Source: Mantis religiosa (lineage: Eukaryota > Arthropoda > Insecta > Mantodea > Mantidae). From it: a stretch of DNA of 64,000 nt. The notes below the pieces were generated by a model, which was not told the origin of the DNA, ran no database searches, and was given only the letters and a program-made list of their open reading frames with translations. Location of the stretch: positions 110,104,127 through 110,168,126 of the forward strand of contig CM060958.1 of assembly GCA_030765055.1 (NCBI GenBank), given 5' to 3'. Position numbers and translations under genes: made by a program. Shown piece by piece: positions 43,863 through 54,014 of this stretch (the stretch's first letter is position 1; each line of letters starts with the position of its first letter).

Positions 43863-44699
43863 CTACATGAAGCTTATTTTTCTACCCATTTTCCATTAAT
43901 TATATCTACAAAACTTCTAAACCATAGTCATCAAGACAGTATACAGGTTTGCACCTGTTACGGTTTCGTATTTCCTATCTCTTTTAGCGGGTGTCCCTTT
44001 TGTCCGCGATTCACACACGGCTCCAGAAGTTCTTTTATACTCCATCTAAAGAAGATATTCTCCCCTCGGGTATGTGGTTCTTGACATTCTTGTCTAATTT
44101 CTTCAAATGGGTTTTCTGGTCCGTTCTTGCGCAGTCTTTTACAGGTTCAGGATATGCCACTTCCGCAGTTGCTGTACAGGTTTACGGACTGAAGGGACGA
44201 GTTTGTGAGGTTACTATGAAGTGAACTTTACGTCTTATGGATTAATTTAAGAAAAGTAGTTACTTAAATGATCTTAAGAAACTCCCATCTTAGTTCATTC
44301 ATCTGTCATATTAAGGGTATTTACACGAAAGATGAATTTAAAATTTAACACGTCAACTTTGTATTTCTTAGTGATCTGTTGCCATTATCTACGTAGTATT
44401 TGTGGTTGCATAACGTACTTGAGTAACGTAAGTACTTGAGTTTTTCGACCATAAGGACTGTGATTTATAATAAAAAATTCTGTTAATACGTAAAACACAG
44501 AATATGGTTTAAGAATTTGATTTTCAGGCTCGTAAATATACCCCTAAATAAAGAGAAATTTATTACAGAATATAAGGACATTAATAATACAACTTTAATT
44601 GTTTTAATGTACATATTGTACATTAAAAGATTGAAAATTTTAAATATAAAAATAAAACTGATTTTTTCTAACCCCGAAAATAAAAGATGATTATAGTTT
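43863..44699. other. No recognisable feature
   Basis: Higher GC at 43960-44220 with open frames that resemble nothing I know. The rest is AT-rich. Confidence 0.3.
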
Positions 44700-46010
44700 T
44701 AGAAGGTTTATAAGCCATACTTTGGTTAATAAACATTTGCAACAAATTTTTAAAGAATTTTGTATTACTTTGGTTCTTCAAAATAAATACAGGATTAAAA
44801 CTTATTATTTCAGCTAATTGATGGAAATTAATCATTTCTTCATACTAGCCTATATGGGCTAAGCTATTGGATTGATAGAGTTGACATGAAAAATTCAATG
44901 TCATGGCACATTCTACATCACCAAATGAGACCATGCCTGCTTCAACTGCTTGTCTAATTTGGGCAATAACTCACGGTATTATTGTCAAGTGACCATTCCT
45001 TCTTTTTCCAAGAAGTCAATAACTGTGATATCCCTAGCATCCCAAAGAGTTTAAGTTCTCTTTGTTGAGATGCATCAATACTTTCCAATGAAATTCGAAA
45101 TGTCATCAGGTCTGTGTTTCCTAGCTAAATGTTTTTTTCAGCTTAATTTTAGTCCTCATAACTGCCAAATGCCGGATAGATACCCTAAACTCAGCCTTTG
45201 GGCGTGAAAAATTTCTATAAAATGTTTTTTAACTTTTAAAACTTTGCATAGCTGTGTTTCAGAAATGGACCAAAGTATGAAGGATCTTTCGTGTGAGTTG
45301 TTACGGCCCATGAGACCTGGTTTCATCATTATCTGGAAACGAAGAAAAATCAAAACCGTGTGTTGCTTCTCGTGAAATTCTCCAATGAAGGCAAAAATGG
45401 TCCCATTAGCCGGAAAAATGATGCTAAAAAGTTTTTGGGATGCTAGGGGTATCATAGTTATTGACTTCTTGGAAAAGAAGGAATGGTCACTTGACAATAA
45501 TACCGTGGATTATTGGCCAAGTTAGACAAGCAGTTGAAGTAGAAATGGTCTCATTTGGTGATGTAGAAAGTGCCATGACATTGAATTTTTCATGTTGAAT
45601 CTATCCAACAGTATTAAAAGTTTGCAATATTTCTCTAAAAAAGATAAAATTCTAAATAATTAATAAAAATCTGGCACTTATTAAATTGTTTAGATTGCAC
45701 CAAGGTTTACATTGGTAGGACCAAACGTAATTTAGAAACCAGAACGAAAGACCATTTTAGAAATACTAGGCGAAAACAAACTGATAGATCGGTCGTGGCA
45801 GAGCATTTTTTGGTCATTTAATCATGAAATAAATCTATAAGTTAAATTATTAAAGCGATCAAATGGTCCAATAAAGTTAACGATTTGTGAAAAATATTTA
45901 TTTTTAGAAATTGAAATCGCGTATCTAATTTTAAAATACTGCCAATCGATTCTAAGTTGTTTCATTTTCAGAGTTTGGTAATAAATACAAAAATAATAGA
46001 TATCTGACAA
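44700..46010 (+). pseudogene. Penelope-like element split by a foldback insert
   Basis: The left piece, 44700-44800, gives the end of the RT ('INKHLQQIFKEF', 'CITLVLQNKYRIK'). After the insert at 44801-45607 the element resumes with a Cys-pair linker and the GIY-YIG part 'NCLDCTKVYIGRTKR', 'LETRTKDHFRNTRRKQTDR' and 'VVAEHF', and the tail region 'ICEKYLFLEIE'. The copy at 54700-55200 is collinear without the insert. Stops and shifts are frequent; 5'-truncated. Confidence 0.75.
44801..45607 (-). mobile_element. SINE-P foldback copy 4 carrying inverted mariner
   Basis: Bounded by ACAGGATTAAAA (44789-44800) and ACAGTATTAAAA (45608-45619), a 12-bp TSD with one mismatch. The left end has the full SINE-P 3' extension in reverse, including a hairpin CATAC-loop-TATATG (44841-44856), then 'gaaaaattcaatgtcatggc'. 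The right end has the complementary 'gccatgacattgaattttt' without the extension. Between them, arms of about 170 bp (44900-45060 and 45425-45580) are inverted copies of mariner transposase sequence: the right arm reads 'WDARGIIVIDFLEKKE'. The unpaired spacer continues upstream mariner sequence ('WFHHYLETK'). Confidence 0.75.
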
Positions 46011-46782
46011 CAGTAATGATGGAATGACGATGCATACAAGGTTTGCGAAACTAGTGTCTTAAATTATGTGAAAATTTGTTTCAAGATGTGACAAATTCTG
46101 TCTTTGAAAGTTTTAGATTTGTTTTTCAATAATTCAAAAGGCATTCGAATAAAAACAACAGTTTATATATAAAATAGAACACTGAATCTCGTCAAGGATT
46201 CTCTGGTTGTTTACAAATCCCTTTCTGTATGCAGTCCATACTGTCATTTGTTTTGACTTTGAATTTAGTTTTTTTCAGCTTTAAGGCAAGTTTACAGATT
46301 TTGCTCCTTGGAAAAGCATTTTTCTAGCTTCTCTTAAGCACTGTAATTATTTCTTTAGTAACAGCACTTGTAGGGATGTAAAAAGAGTTTGATGTGGTGT
46401 TCTATTCACATTAATTTATCTACTTTTGTACGAACTCTTTTTTCAAACGCTTATTCATTTCATGTTAACAGAGTTAAACGTATTGCTAATTTCCTTGTAG
46501 ATACAGAGATTATGACAATATATTAAGCTGTAGGCGTTAGTTAACTCTTTTAAGAGCTGGTCCCTACATGATGTCTTTGAAATTCCATTTTCTTTGCATA
46601 GTTAAGAGATAAAAAAAGCGAATGACTTTCCAGTTGAGAAAAGTATAACGATTGGAAAATTCAAACAAATAACAAGTAATATATCTGAAATGGTGCTTTA
46701 AGGAGATGTAAGTTTTTGTCCAGTAACGTTTCATCTATCTCTTATAGTGTACCAGTTATGAAAGTTGTAGAGAATGACGGTA
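46011..46782. other. No gene; one block shared with 50.4 kb
   Basis: 46515-46620 ('ttttaagagctgg', 'attccattttctttgcatag') resembles 50427-50522, so it belongs to an unnamed dispersed repeat. The remainder is AT-rich and unassigned. Confidence 0.4.
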
Positions 46783-47180
46783 TTGACTGAAAGATTCAAT
46801 GTCATAGCCGGGATTTGAACCACGGATATTCTGGTTGCCGTACAGCCGCTCTAACCCTTGAGCGACTATGGCCAACGTGCCGACATGACATTAAATTCTC
46901 CAACTGACTCGTGTTTTTACCCGGGAAATCACTTAGGAGTTCTCATAAACACATGAGACAGCTACCTTAATGGCGCCTTACTATGCTGTAAGTACTTTAA
47001 GGCCCGAGCTTTATAGTTAACCACTATTAGGTAAATTAATGGAAATTAATTGTTCTTTCACACTGGCCGTGTGTAGGCTAAAGTAGGTAAAGATAGAGTC
47101 AGAGTCTGGATCTTCAACCAGAAGATCCGTGGTTCAAATCCCGGCTATGACATTGAATTTTTCAGTCTGACTCTACCTTT
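46783..47180. mobile_element. SINE-P foldback copy 2 (complex)
   Basis: The left arm (minus) reads 'cattgaatctttcag' complement, B box 'gtggttcaaatcccgg', anticodon-like stem and A box region to about 46910. A unique middle of about 130 bp follows. Next, at 47041-47100, comes a reversed 3' extension with the hairpin CACAC-TGGCC-GTGTG (47059-47073), and last a plus-oriented arm 'gatccgtggttcaaatcccg' to 'cagtctgactctacc' (47130-47175). Two overlapping inverted units or one rearranged unit could explain it. I found no clear TSD. Confidence 0.6.
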
Positions 47181-47184
47181 CCAT

Positions 47185-47410
47185 ACGTCTAATGCAGTGT
47201 TTAAAAATAAGAGCACTGATGATTTTATGTTTTGTCTAATTAAATATGTGCATCTATTTAATTTTATTGGCATTACACAGTTCTACCAATATTCTATTCT
47301 GTATTGAAAATAGAAGTACAAATGACAGTATCGAAGTACCGGTTATCGTGAAAAATATCGAGTATCTAGAATCGAGTATCGAGAAAATCTGGTATCCACT
47401 CATCCCTAGA
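47185..47410 (+). repeat. hAT family H2, 3' terminal fragment
   Basis: Matches 43617-43860 from 'gtctaatg.ag.gtttaaaaa' through 'ttggcattacacagttctacc' to 'cgagtatcgagaaaatctgg'. No coding part. It begins where the SINE-P structure ends. Confidence 0.7.
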
Positions 47411-47443
47411 TTTTTCTCAAAAACGAATTAGCGATTTGGAATA

Positions 47444-48126
47444 CAGTGCGATCCATATAAACCTGAACCACTACAATATGCCATAACCTTTGAACCAATT
47501 ATAGGATACACGTGCAACTTTGGGATAATATAATACACAATTGGGGGATTACACTACACTATTTACATCTCAGAGAAAATGTTGGAAGTGTCCTCCACCA
47601 GCATCTATACATATTTGCACTCGTCTCACCATATTCTCTGAAGTTTCACGGAGAGTATCCTCGCCAATGTTACTTATTACGGTTCGAATGGATTCCTTGA
47701 GAACATGTATTGTCCGTGGCCTATTCTTGTAAACGCTATTTTTAGATACCCCCACAAGAAAAAGTCCAGTGAGGTTAGATCAGGTGATCTGGGGTCCACA
47801 GACATTTTGAGATTATTCGATTATCAAAGAAAGTGGTTACAAGTTCCATGATGTCATTAGATGTATGGCACGCTGCTCCATCTTGCTGGAAGTAACCTTC
47901 CTCTCAATTCGATACCATCTCCGTAAAACTTCAGAGAATATGGTGAGACGAGTACAAATACGTATAGATGCTGGTGGAGGACACTTCCAACATTTTCTCT
48001 GAGATGTAAATAGTGTAATGTAATTTCCCAATTGTGTATTATATTCTGCCACAGTTGTACTTGTATCCTATATTTGGTTCAAAGGTTATGGCCTATTGAA
48101 ATGGTTCAGGTTTATATGGATCGCAA
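47444..48126. mobile_element. Mariner-like palindrome
   Basis: 683 bp between TA dinucleotides. Both ends are the same terminus ('cagtgcgatccatataaacc' at left; complement 'ttgcgatccatataaacc' at right). About 215 bp inside each end are also the same, inverted (both contain 'gaaaatgttggaagtgtcc' in the inward direction), coding for the transposase C-terminus seen at 9176-9832. The spacer 47664-47916 continues the left copy inward ('VYKNRPRTI' region) to 'gctccatcttgctgg'. It is therefore two copies of one transposon end joined head to head. Confidence 0.85.
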
Positions 48127-48183
48127 TATTATATATGTAATTATATGTAATTGTATGTTATTATATATGTAATTATAATATTA

Positions 48184-48420
48184 TACTTTGTAATTTACGT
48201 CCTCCAACGTTAAGTCATATCGGACGATGAATGGAATGGGTTAAATCATGTTCAAATGAGCCCAGGGTCCATAGAGCTTAGAGTTTGCTGACATTCGTCT
48301 TTCAGGATGGGGTAAAAACCCGGAAAAATTACCTAGGTAACTCACTCTGACCGAGATTCGAACTTGTGACCTTTTGAAACGTGAGGCAGACACGCTACCA
48401 CCACGCTACCGAGGCGGGCA
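48184..48420 (-). repeat. SINE-A, near full-length
   Basis: 3' end at left ('tttacgtcctccaacgttaag'), body 'aatgagcccagggtccatag', B box complement 'gagattcgaacttgtgacc', head complement 'cacgctaccgaggcgggc' at right. The TSD was not resolved. Confidence 0.88.
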
Positions 48421-49319
48421 TATATACATTACAGTGTAAATGATGAATTTTGACCTTCATTGTATTTTAAATAATTTTATGCAGAAAAAATGTATAGAAT
48501 TTATACCTTTGACTGCTACTTGTTCATTTGCACTTTCAAATATTTTGGGCAATATATTCTAAAATAATATCCATTCTTCGGCCTCTCCTGAAGTCATGAT
48601 AACAGTATATTACATTAAAGTCAACATGATGACGTAGTTTTCTACAATGGTAGTGTGCATAATAGTATGCATGTTTCCGCTTGGCTAGTTTCCCAGAAGC
48701 GCAAGTGACCACGTTTCTAGCCATGCCGAGACGGGACGGGGCACCACTTAGTACTTTATTTAAGAAGTGGTAGAATCGATGAGATGCGGTAACCTGAGGC
48801 AGTCAGTCAGTCAGATGTCAGGAAGATGGGGAGAGGAAACCTGTCCCGATTCCCATCAGATGAGGACCGGACCACACTCGCTCTGCACACTCTTGCTGCT
48901 GCTACTGCTGGATGCTGCATGCACTCATCCTCCTCCTCCAGCAATCTGCAAGCCTACCAACCCCTTCCACACGACCGTTATCTTCTGATAGCGCACTGGG
49001 TCAGACCTTTGGCCATCAACCGTTTTTTTAATTCTTTTGCCAGCTTTATTTATTGATCTGGCTAACGGTCTATTTCTTTCCCATCACATATATTTCGTCG
49101 TCCATTCATTAATATTTTGACAGCTCTTATGTAAAACGGTACAAAGTGTCAGATGCTAGCGATAGTTTACCTCTGGGAAACAAATGCCTGCATTTAAGAG
49201 TTCTAATGAAACGAACCCCAGCAGAGAAACATTCATTGTTTTTGTACTCAATTTTGTTGGAACTATTCCCGAAAACGCTTATTCTCGAAATAGATATATG
49301 TAGAAATAATTGTACGAAT
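48421..49319. other. No assigned gene; one GC-rich patch
   Basis: 48720-49000 is GC-rich, with 'cagtcagtcagtcag' and a (CTG)n/(CCT)n-like stretch and two overlapping open frames. It could be an exon or CpG-type promoter remnant, but nothing supports a specific call. The rest is AT-rich. Confidence 0.3.
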
Positions 49320-50420
49320 GATTGAAATGAATGAATGAATGGTTTATTTCCTATGTCATAGTTACAATCATTAATTACATTTTCTTAATATTATTCGCTA
49401 AATTGGTTACAACATACGACTTTCAAAATTATCCTTCATTGTTCTAATTAGATTTATTAAACTAGATTATTTATTGTGCATATACCAAAATTTTACAATT
49501 TACAACTTTTGGCTACATTTATTTGTCTTTACCTTGTTGCTACCTTGGCTTACATGATACCCTGGTCTTCTGCTCTGCCAGGTACCTCTTAACCTACATG
49601 CCTCCTTGTTAATTAGACCCATTCTTCCCCATCATCTTCCTTTCTTATATTCTTTACATTTCTGGCCCATTTTTCTTTTACTTTCAGCAAAAACTCACCA
49701 ATACTTCTTACTTTCTTGTCCTCCCTTCGCATTAACATTTTATAGCTACTATCTTCTTCTCTACTTTCTCCCCGGGCCCAAATGACCTCGTTGTCGACGG
49801 GCCCTAAAACACCACTAATCAAATCTACTTTCTCCCATTTTCCCTTCCAAAACTTTTCTCTCCATATTGCAACCTCCTCGCATTCTTTCACATAGTGTTC
49901 TGTGCTTTCTTTCCCCCCCACACACAATTCACAAATTCACTTTTCCTTACCTCTTATCCCTCTTTGAAATAATGTTCCTGGTCTCGTCCAAGCTAACCCT
50001 TATCTCTCTTGCCTATTGCAGTAATCTACATATGCTTCTCGTCCACAATTTCTTTTTATTTGCTTGTAGAATTGTAATGATTTCATATTTTCTAGACTTC
50101 CCCATATTTCCTGCCTTTTTATATCTTCATTCTGAATTTTACCAATTTACCCACATCGCTTGTAATCCTTTCCTGTAATCTCCATATATCTCCCATTCCA
50201 ATCTTTTCCATGATTCCTCCTATCTTTGTTCACCAACTATTTGTGTTCTCTAATCTTTTTTGCTGTCTCATGAATAATTTCATAATTTCCCCATCTCTTT
50301 GGCCAAACATCTATAGCAACATTTTGTTATTCTTTCCATTATTATTTCATTTCTTCTTGTCTTTACTAATTCTACTTAAGCAACTTCCCTGGCATACTTC
50401 CTTATTGATACAGTGAGAAT
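49320..50420 (-). pseudogene. LINE relic with C-terminal zinc-finger-like domain
   Basis: The minus strand from about 50420 to 49613 encodes a LINE ORF2 C-terminus. Diverged blocks 'MEKIGMGDIWRLQE', 'GREAYVDYCNRQER' and 'GLAWTRPGTLF' lead into the open frame 49927-49613, which has a Cys/His cluster (C--C-------H----C, 'ESTEHYVKECEEV') and then a basic/acidic tail ending 'EWV'. A 3' UTR of about 290 bp follows, ending in a tail of CATT units (plus strand 'gaatgaatgaatgg' near 49328). The clade is probably R1/I-like. RT and endonuclease domains are absent or beyond recognition. Confidence 0.6.
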
Positions 50421-51112
50421 ATTGAAAGCTTAAGTGTCAGTCAAATATTTTAAGAGTTGATTGCTATTGATGGTTTGGACATTCCATTTTCATTACTTAG
50501 TCAAGTCATATTAAAATGGGTGAATTCATGTTCAACCCGACACAGTTGTTTCATCTCAGACCCCAAAACATTGTTATTAATTTTATATTTGTCATTTTAA
50601 ATTTATTTTAAAAGATCTCTAAAATGAAATCATCATAAATAGTTGAAAGTGATAGTGAAGTGAACGAAACTATGTGAGTGAGATAAATTCGTGTGATGTA
50701 GTGAGTTATGGACAGGAGAAGGTAATGTTGTTTTAACGATGCTATTAGGATTTTAAAACAATTTAATTTATAAGTGAGTATTGGACAGTTAAAGTTAAGT
50801 TTTAAATAGAATGATTATGAAAATATTCAAATAAGGTGTGACTGTATTGGTAGGTAGGAATGATGTGGCCGCTAAGAAAATGATTAGTTGCCATGGTGAT
50901 GGTGAAAATCAATACATTTCGGTTTGGCTGAATGAAAGCGTCTTTTTTAGGTTATGTGTGGACACGGGAGGTGAAAGACGTTCTCTTACTCGTCTTCAAC
51001 AGTTTTATATATTGAGAAGTGATAAGAGGTGGACATTAAAATATATTTAGTATCGGGAAACGATTGAGGACGGAAGTAAGTTAATTCGAGGCAAGATTTT
51101 ACATTGTGAATG
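50421..51112. other. No assigned gene
   Basis: 50427-50522 is the unnamed repeat shared with 46515-46620. A 70-codon open frame at 50838-51050 (ISVWLNESVFFRLCVDTGGE) has a DTG-like triplet recalling an aspartic protease, but its length and context do not support that call. Confidence 0.3.
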
Positions 51113-51124
51113 TATTGTAAAATA

Positions 51125-51294
51125 AGGAAATGATCATTTCTTCCACACTAGCCGTGTGTAATCTAAGGTTTGGATGAGTAGCGCCAGACTGAAATATTCA
51201 AAGCCATAGCCGGGATTTGAATCACGGAGAGCTAGAGATCCGTGGTTCATATCGCCGCTATGGCATTGAATTTTTCAGTCTGGCTGTACTCATC
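51125..51294 (-). mobile_element. SINE-P foldback copy 3 with 12-bp TSD
   Basis: Between TATTGTAAAATA (51113-51124) and TATTGTTAAATA (51295-51306). Only 170 bp: reversed 3' extension with hairpin CACAC-TAGCC-GTGTG (51144-51158), then 'cagactgaaatattcaaagc', 'catagccgggatttgaatc' and a tiny loop (agagctag), then the inverted arm 'gatccgtggttcat', 'ggcattgaattttt', 'cagtctggctgtactcatc'. The A-box part is lost, so it is a compact hairpin with a B-box-like sequence in each arm. Confidence 0.75.
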
Positions 51295-51364
51295 TATTGT
51301 TAAATATATTTATGCCATATTGGTTCATGAAATGACGTGGATAGAACGTTATTTGTCATAAATG

Positions 51365-51545
51365 TGTAGTGTTTAACGCCCGCTTTTACTACATACGGCA
51401 CCGCAGGCGGTGACACTGATGATGCATGAGATGAGGATGGAGCGCCGGTGGAATGAGTTGGCGGGGGAAACCGGAGGTCCCGGAGAAAACCCGCCCCAAC
51501 GCCGACGTTATTTGTCGATCCACGTTACGACGAGTATCGTAAATC
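51365..51545 (+). repeat. Unnamed GC-rich repeat
   Basis: A sharply GC-rich block ('ggtggaatgagttggcggg', 'ggagaaaacccgcccc', 'cgccgacgtt') in AT-rich surroundings. I recall similar text in insect repetitive DNA but have no second copy here, so this rests on composition and memory. Confidence 0.35.
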
Positions 51546-51899
51546 AACAAACAGAATTAAAAATAATTTATTTTAATTAAAAAGTGGTTCAATTATTTCA
51601 TAATTGATTGGAAAGTTAGATCTCTCAGATTTCATTCCAAGACCACACTTGAAGTGAATCAAATTCATGCTTCGAATGCAGCAGCTAAGGGGAACGTCGG
51701 GATAATTAGTCATATCATAAAACATCGGATCGGGAAAATTTGTTTCTAGACGTCTTCTCAGTCCGGGGCATCAACTTCATCCCATCTAACGAGGAGGAAG
51801 TTGTCATAGAATCATATAATTCCGTATTAAACCCCATAGAAGGATATTACCAACCCTTTTTTCTTCTTCTTCCCACAAAAATTTTCATTGACGTAGTTC
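51546..51899. other. No recognisable feature
   Basis: AT-rich; open frame 51740-52024 runs into the following SINE-like block and is not a recognisable protein. Confidence 0.35.
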
Positions 51900-52110
51900 T
51901 GTACTTCTCGACCTCTGTAGCAAACTTCTGGTTCCCGAAGTCACGGGTTCACACCCGGAGGACAGCCACGGAACTCTTTCGGGTGCAAAAATCTTTGGAA
52001 TGGGTTCGTTCGGCAGGAAAATAAAGCTGGTGTTTCCTTGTCATACTTAAGGCACGTAAAAGAACCTGGAGCATGATAAAGAGGCCTTGCAGCAAAATAA
52101 AGTGGTCTAC
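51900..52110 (+). repeat. SINE-like repeat with central 'cacgtaaaagaacc' block
   Basis: B-box-like 'acgggttcacacccgg' (about 51944-51959), then 'ggcaggaaaataaagctgg' and 'ggcacgtaaaagaacctgg' near 52050. The last block resembles a conserved central domain found in several arthropod SINEs (from memory). The A box is unclear. Confidence 0.45.
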
Positions 52111-52134
52111 CAATATGTCCCTCTCTATATCGTA

Positions 52135-52260
52135 GGTGGTAGCGTGTTTGCCTCACGTTCTGAGGTCCTGAGTTCGAATCTCGGTCAGGGCGAGTTGTCT
52201 GGATAAGTTCTTCCGATTTTTCCCTATCCCGAAACAAAAATATCGGGTAACTCTAAATTT
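52135..52260 (+). repeat. SINE-A, 3'-truncated
   Basis: From the A-box region ('cgtaggtggtagcgtg') through B box 'gagttcgaatctcggtcagg' to 'tatcgggtaactctaaat'. The 3' third is missing. Confidence 0.75.
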
Positions 52261-52528
52261 AATTAAAAAGGAGAATTTAGACGCTGAGAGGGAACTTAAT
52301 ATTATTTTAGATTTTATTTCATATTTTCAATTTGAAGTAATATCGGAATTTTGATACAGTTTTGAAACTGCATTCATTTGTTGCCACATGTTCCTTTGCT
52401 CCTACATTTGTTTCCTGCCATCTTAACAGTAAGGGAAGTTACTATTTAGATGCTACCACAACATTATAAGTATACAATTTAAAATTATACCAATAATAGC
52501 ATCTGTGTTATATTCAAATACTCAAATA

Positions 52529-53403
52529 CGAGGGCTGTTCAATAAAGAATGATCATAATTTTTTACGGACTTAAAATTCAATCTTATTACATTCTGTTAG
52601 CTAAATGTGAAAAAAAAACACGCCGTAGTAGTTTCATTGTTGGCACTCCTGATTCCCGCCTGTGAGAACCAGGCAGTATAGACATGTTCAGTATCGCCTA
52701 ATGTTGCAATGAAGGTAACATGAAGTTAAAGTCGATGTTAGAGGAAGATGTTTCATTGCTGATGAAACTTGGCTGCATCATTTTGGTCCAGAGAGCAAAC
52801 AGCAAAGCGGTGTGTGGAAATCTCCATCACCAACACCCAAAAAAGCAAAAGTGGTTGGTTTTGCTGGGAAAGTTATGGTCATCTCATTTCTTTGATATTC
52901 ATGGAATGGTTTATCTTCATGTTATACCTGCACACACACCAGTAACTGGACAATACTACAGGGATTTTCTGAAAACATTGCAAGTCCATAACTGGCGCAA
53001 AAGACCATATTTAAGTGAAGCAGTCTGGATGCTGCACCACGATAATGCGCGGTGGCATATTGTCAATGTTGTTGCTGAATATCTTGCAAAAGTCAACGTG
53101 AAGTGCATCCCTCACCCTCCCTATAGTCCGGATATAGCACCATGTGACCTTTTTCTATTCCCTAACTTGAAGAAACGCCTTTGTGGGAGGCATTATCCAT
53201 CATCGGAAGCAGTGGTGAAGGCTGCGGAGGCGATTTTGAAGGATCTCTCAAAAATGGTTTCCATCATGTCTTTGAAGACTGGCAGAAACACTGGGATAAG
53301 TGCATCGCATTCAGGACCATGAGAAGGACCATCAAAATTATGAGGATGAGCAAAGGTACGCGGTCAAAAAAAGTTGTGATCATTCTTTATTGAACAGTCC
53401 CCA
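52529..53403 (+). mobile_element. Mariner M1, copy D (shared deletion type)
   Basis: 875 bp with TA on each side and the M1 inverted ends. It has the same join after 'gaaggtaacatg' as copy C ('aagttaaagtcgatgttagagg'). Coding remains: 'KVMVISFL' region, 'HVIPAHTPVTGQYYRDFL', 'LHHDNARWHIVNVVAEYL', 'HPPYSPDIAPCDLFLFP' (second and third Asp intact, 34 residues between) and 'LKRLCGRHYPSSEAVVKA'-like C-terminus. The N-terminal DNA-binding region is absent. Confidence 0.9.
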
Positions 53404-53539
53404 TACCCTTTTTTGTTCCACATTTAACTGCAATGGTGTTAACTCGAATACTTTAGGTTGCTGGTGCTTTGATTTTTCTTTTTCTATCATTAGATCATGC
53501 AGAAATGCACACTCTTATTCATACTTCCTGACTCTGTGG

Positions 53540-53650
53540 AAGAGACTTCTCTTGGTTGGCGAAAAGTCCCTACCCCCAACAGAATCGAACCCGGGACCCC
53601 TCGCACAGCAGGCAGGTGCTCTACAAACTGAGCTATGGGCCAACCCTCGA
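53540..53650 (-). repeat. tRNA-like sequence (SINE head or tRNA pseudogene)
   Basis: On the minus strand: A box 'tagctcagtttgtagagc', an anticodon-type stem-loop with GCT at the anticodon position (stem with one mismatch), and B box 'gggttcgattc'. The acceptor ends do not pair well and the T stem is mismatched, so it is not a functional tRNA gene. Probably a SINE head whose body I could not trace. Confidence 0.5.
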
Positions 53651-54014
53651 TTTCTAAATTTTCAATGTACATTCAGTACAGTTCGACATACAGTCTTTCT
53701 TCATCTTTTGTTTCCCTTCATAGTTGACATGGCAAGCAGCTGATTGTATAACACCTATAAAGAGAATGAACAATTTTATCTCTAGATTTGTTTTAAACAA
53801 TTCAGGAAAATACTTTTATTATTTATTGTCTAATAAGCAATGCATGACATACTTTGCAATAATGGGAGAGGGGAAACAAGGAAGGATAGAATAGTAAAGA
53901 GGTGAGGGAGAGGGAGGTAAAAGGAGGGACATAGAAGAGGTGGGAATAAGGGGGGAAGGAAGGAGACATTTCTGCATATGGTTATGCCATAAGTAAAGCT
54001 ATGGTTTCTACTAG
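53651..54014. other. No gene; purine-rich tract
   Basis: 53860-53970 is almost pure A/G on the plus strand (gaggtgagggagaggg and similar). No other feature. Confidence 0.45.

Noticed and set aside
48767..49056. Secreted or proline-rich protein exon
   Set aside because: The leucine and proline runs come from (CTG)n- and (CCT)n-like repeats; no splice or upstream evidence.
50838..51050. Retroviral-type aspartic protease ('DTG')
   Set aside because: Only the three-residue match; no second conserved motif, no adjacent RT or LTR, and the frame is 70 codons.
53540..53650. Functional tRNA gene
   Set aside because: A and B boxes are good but the acceptor stem does not pair and the T stem is mismatched; it fits a SINE head or pseudogene better.
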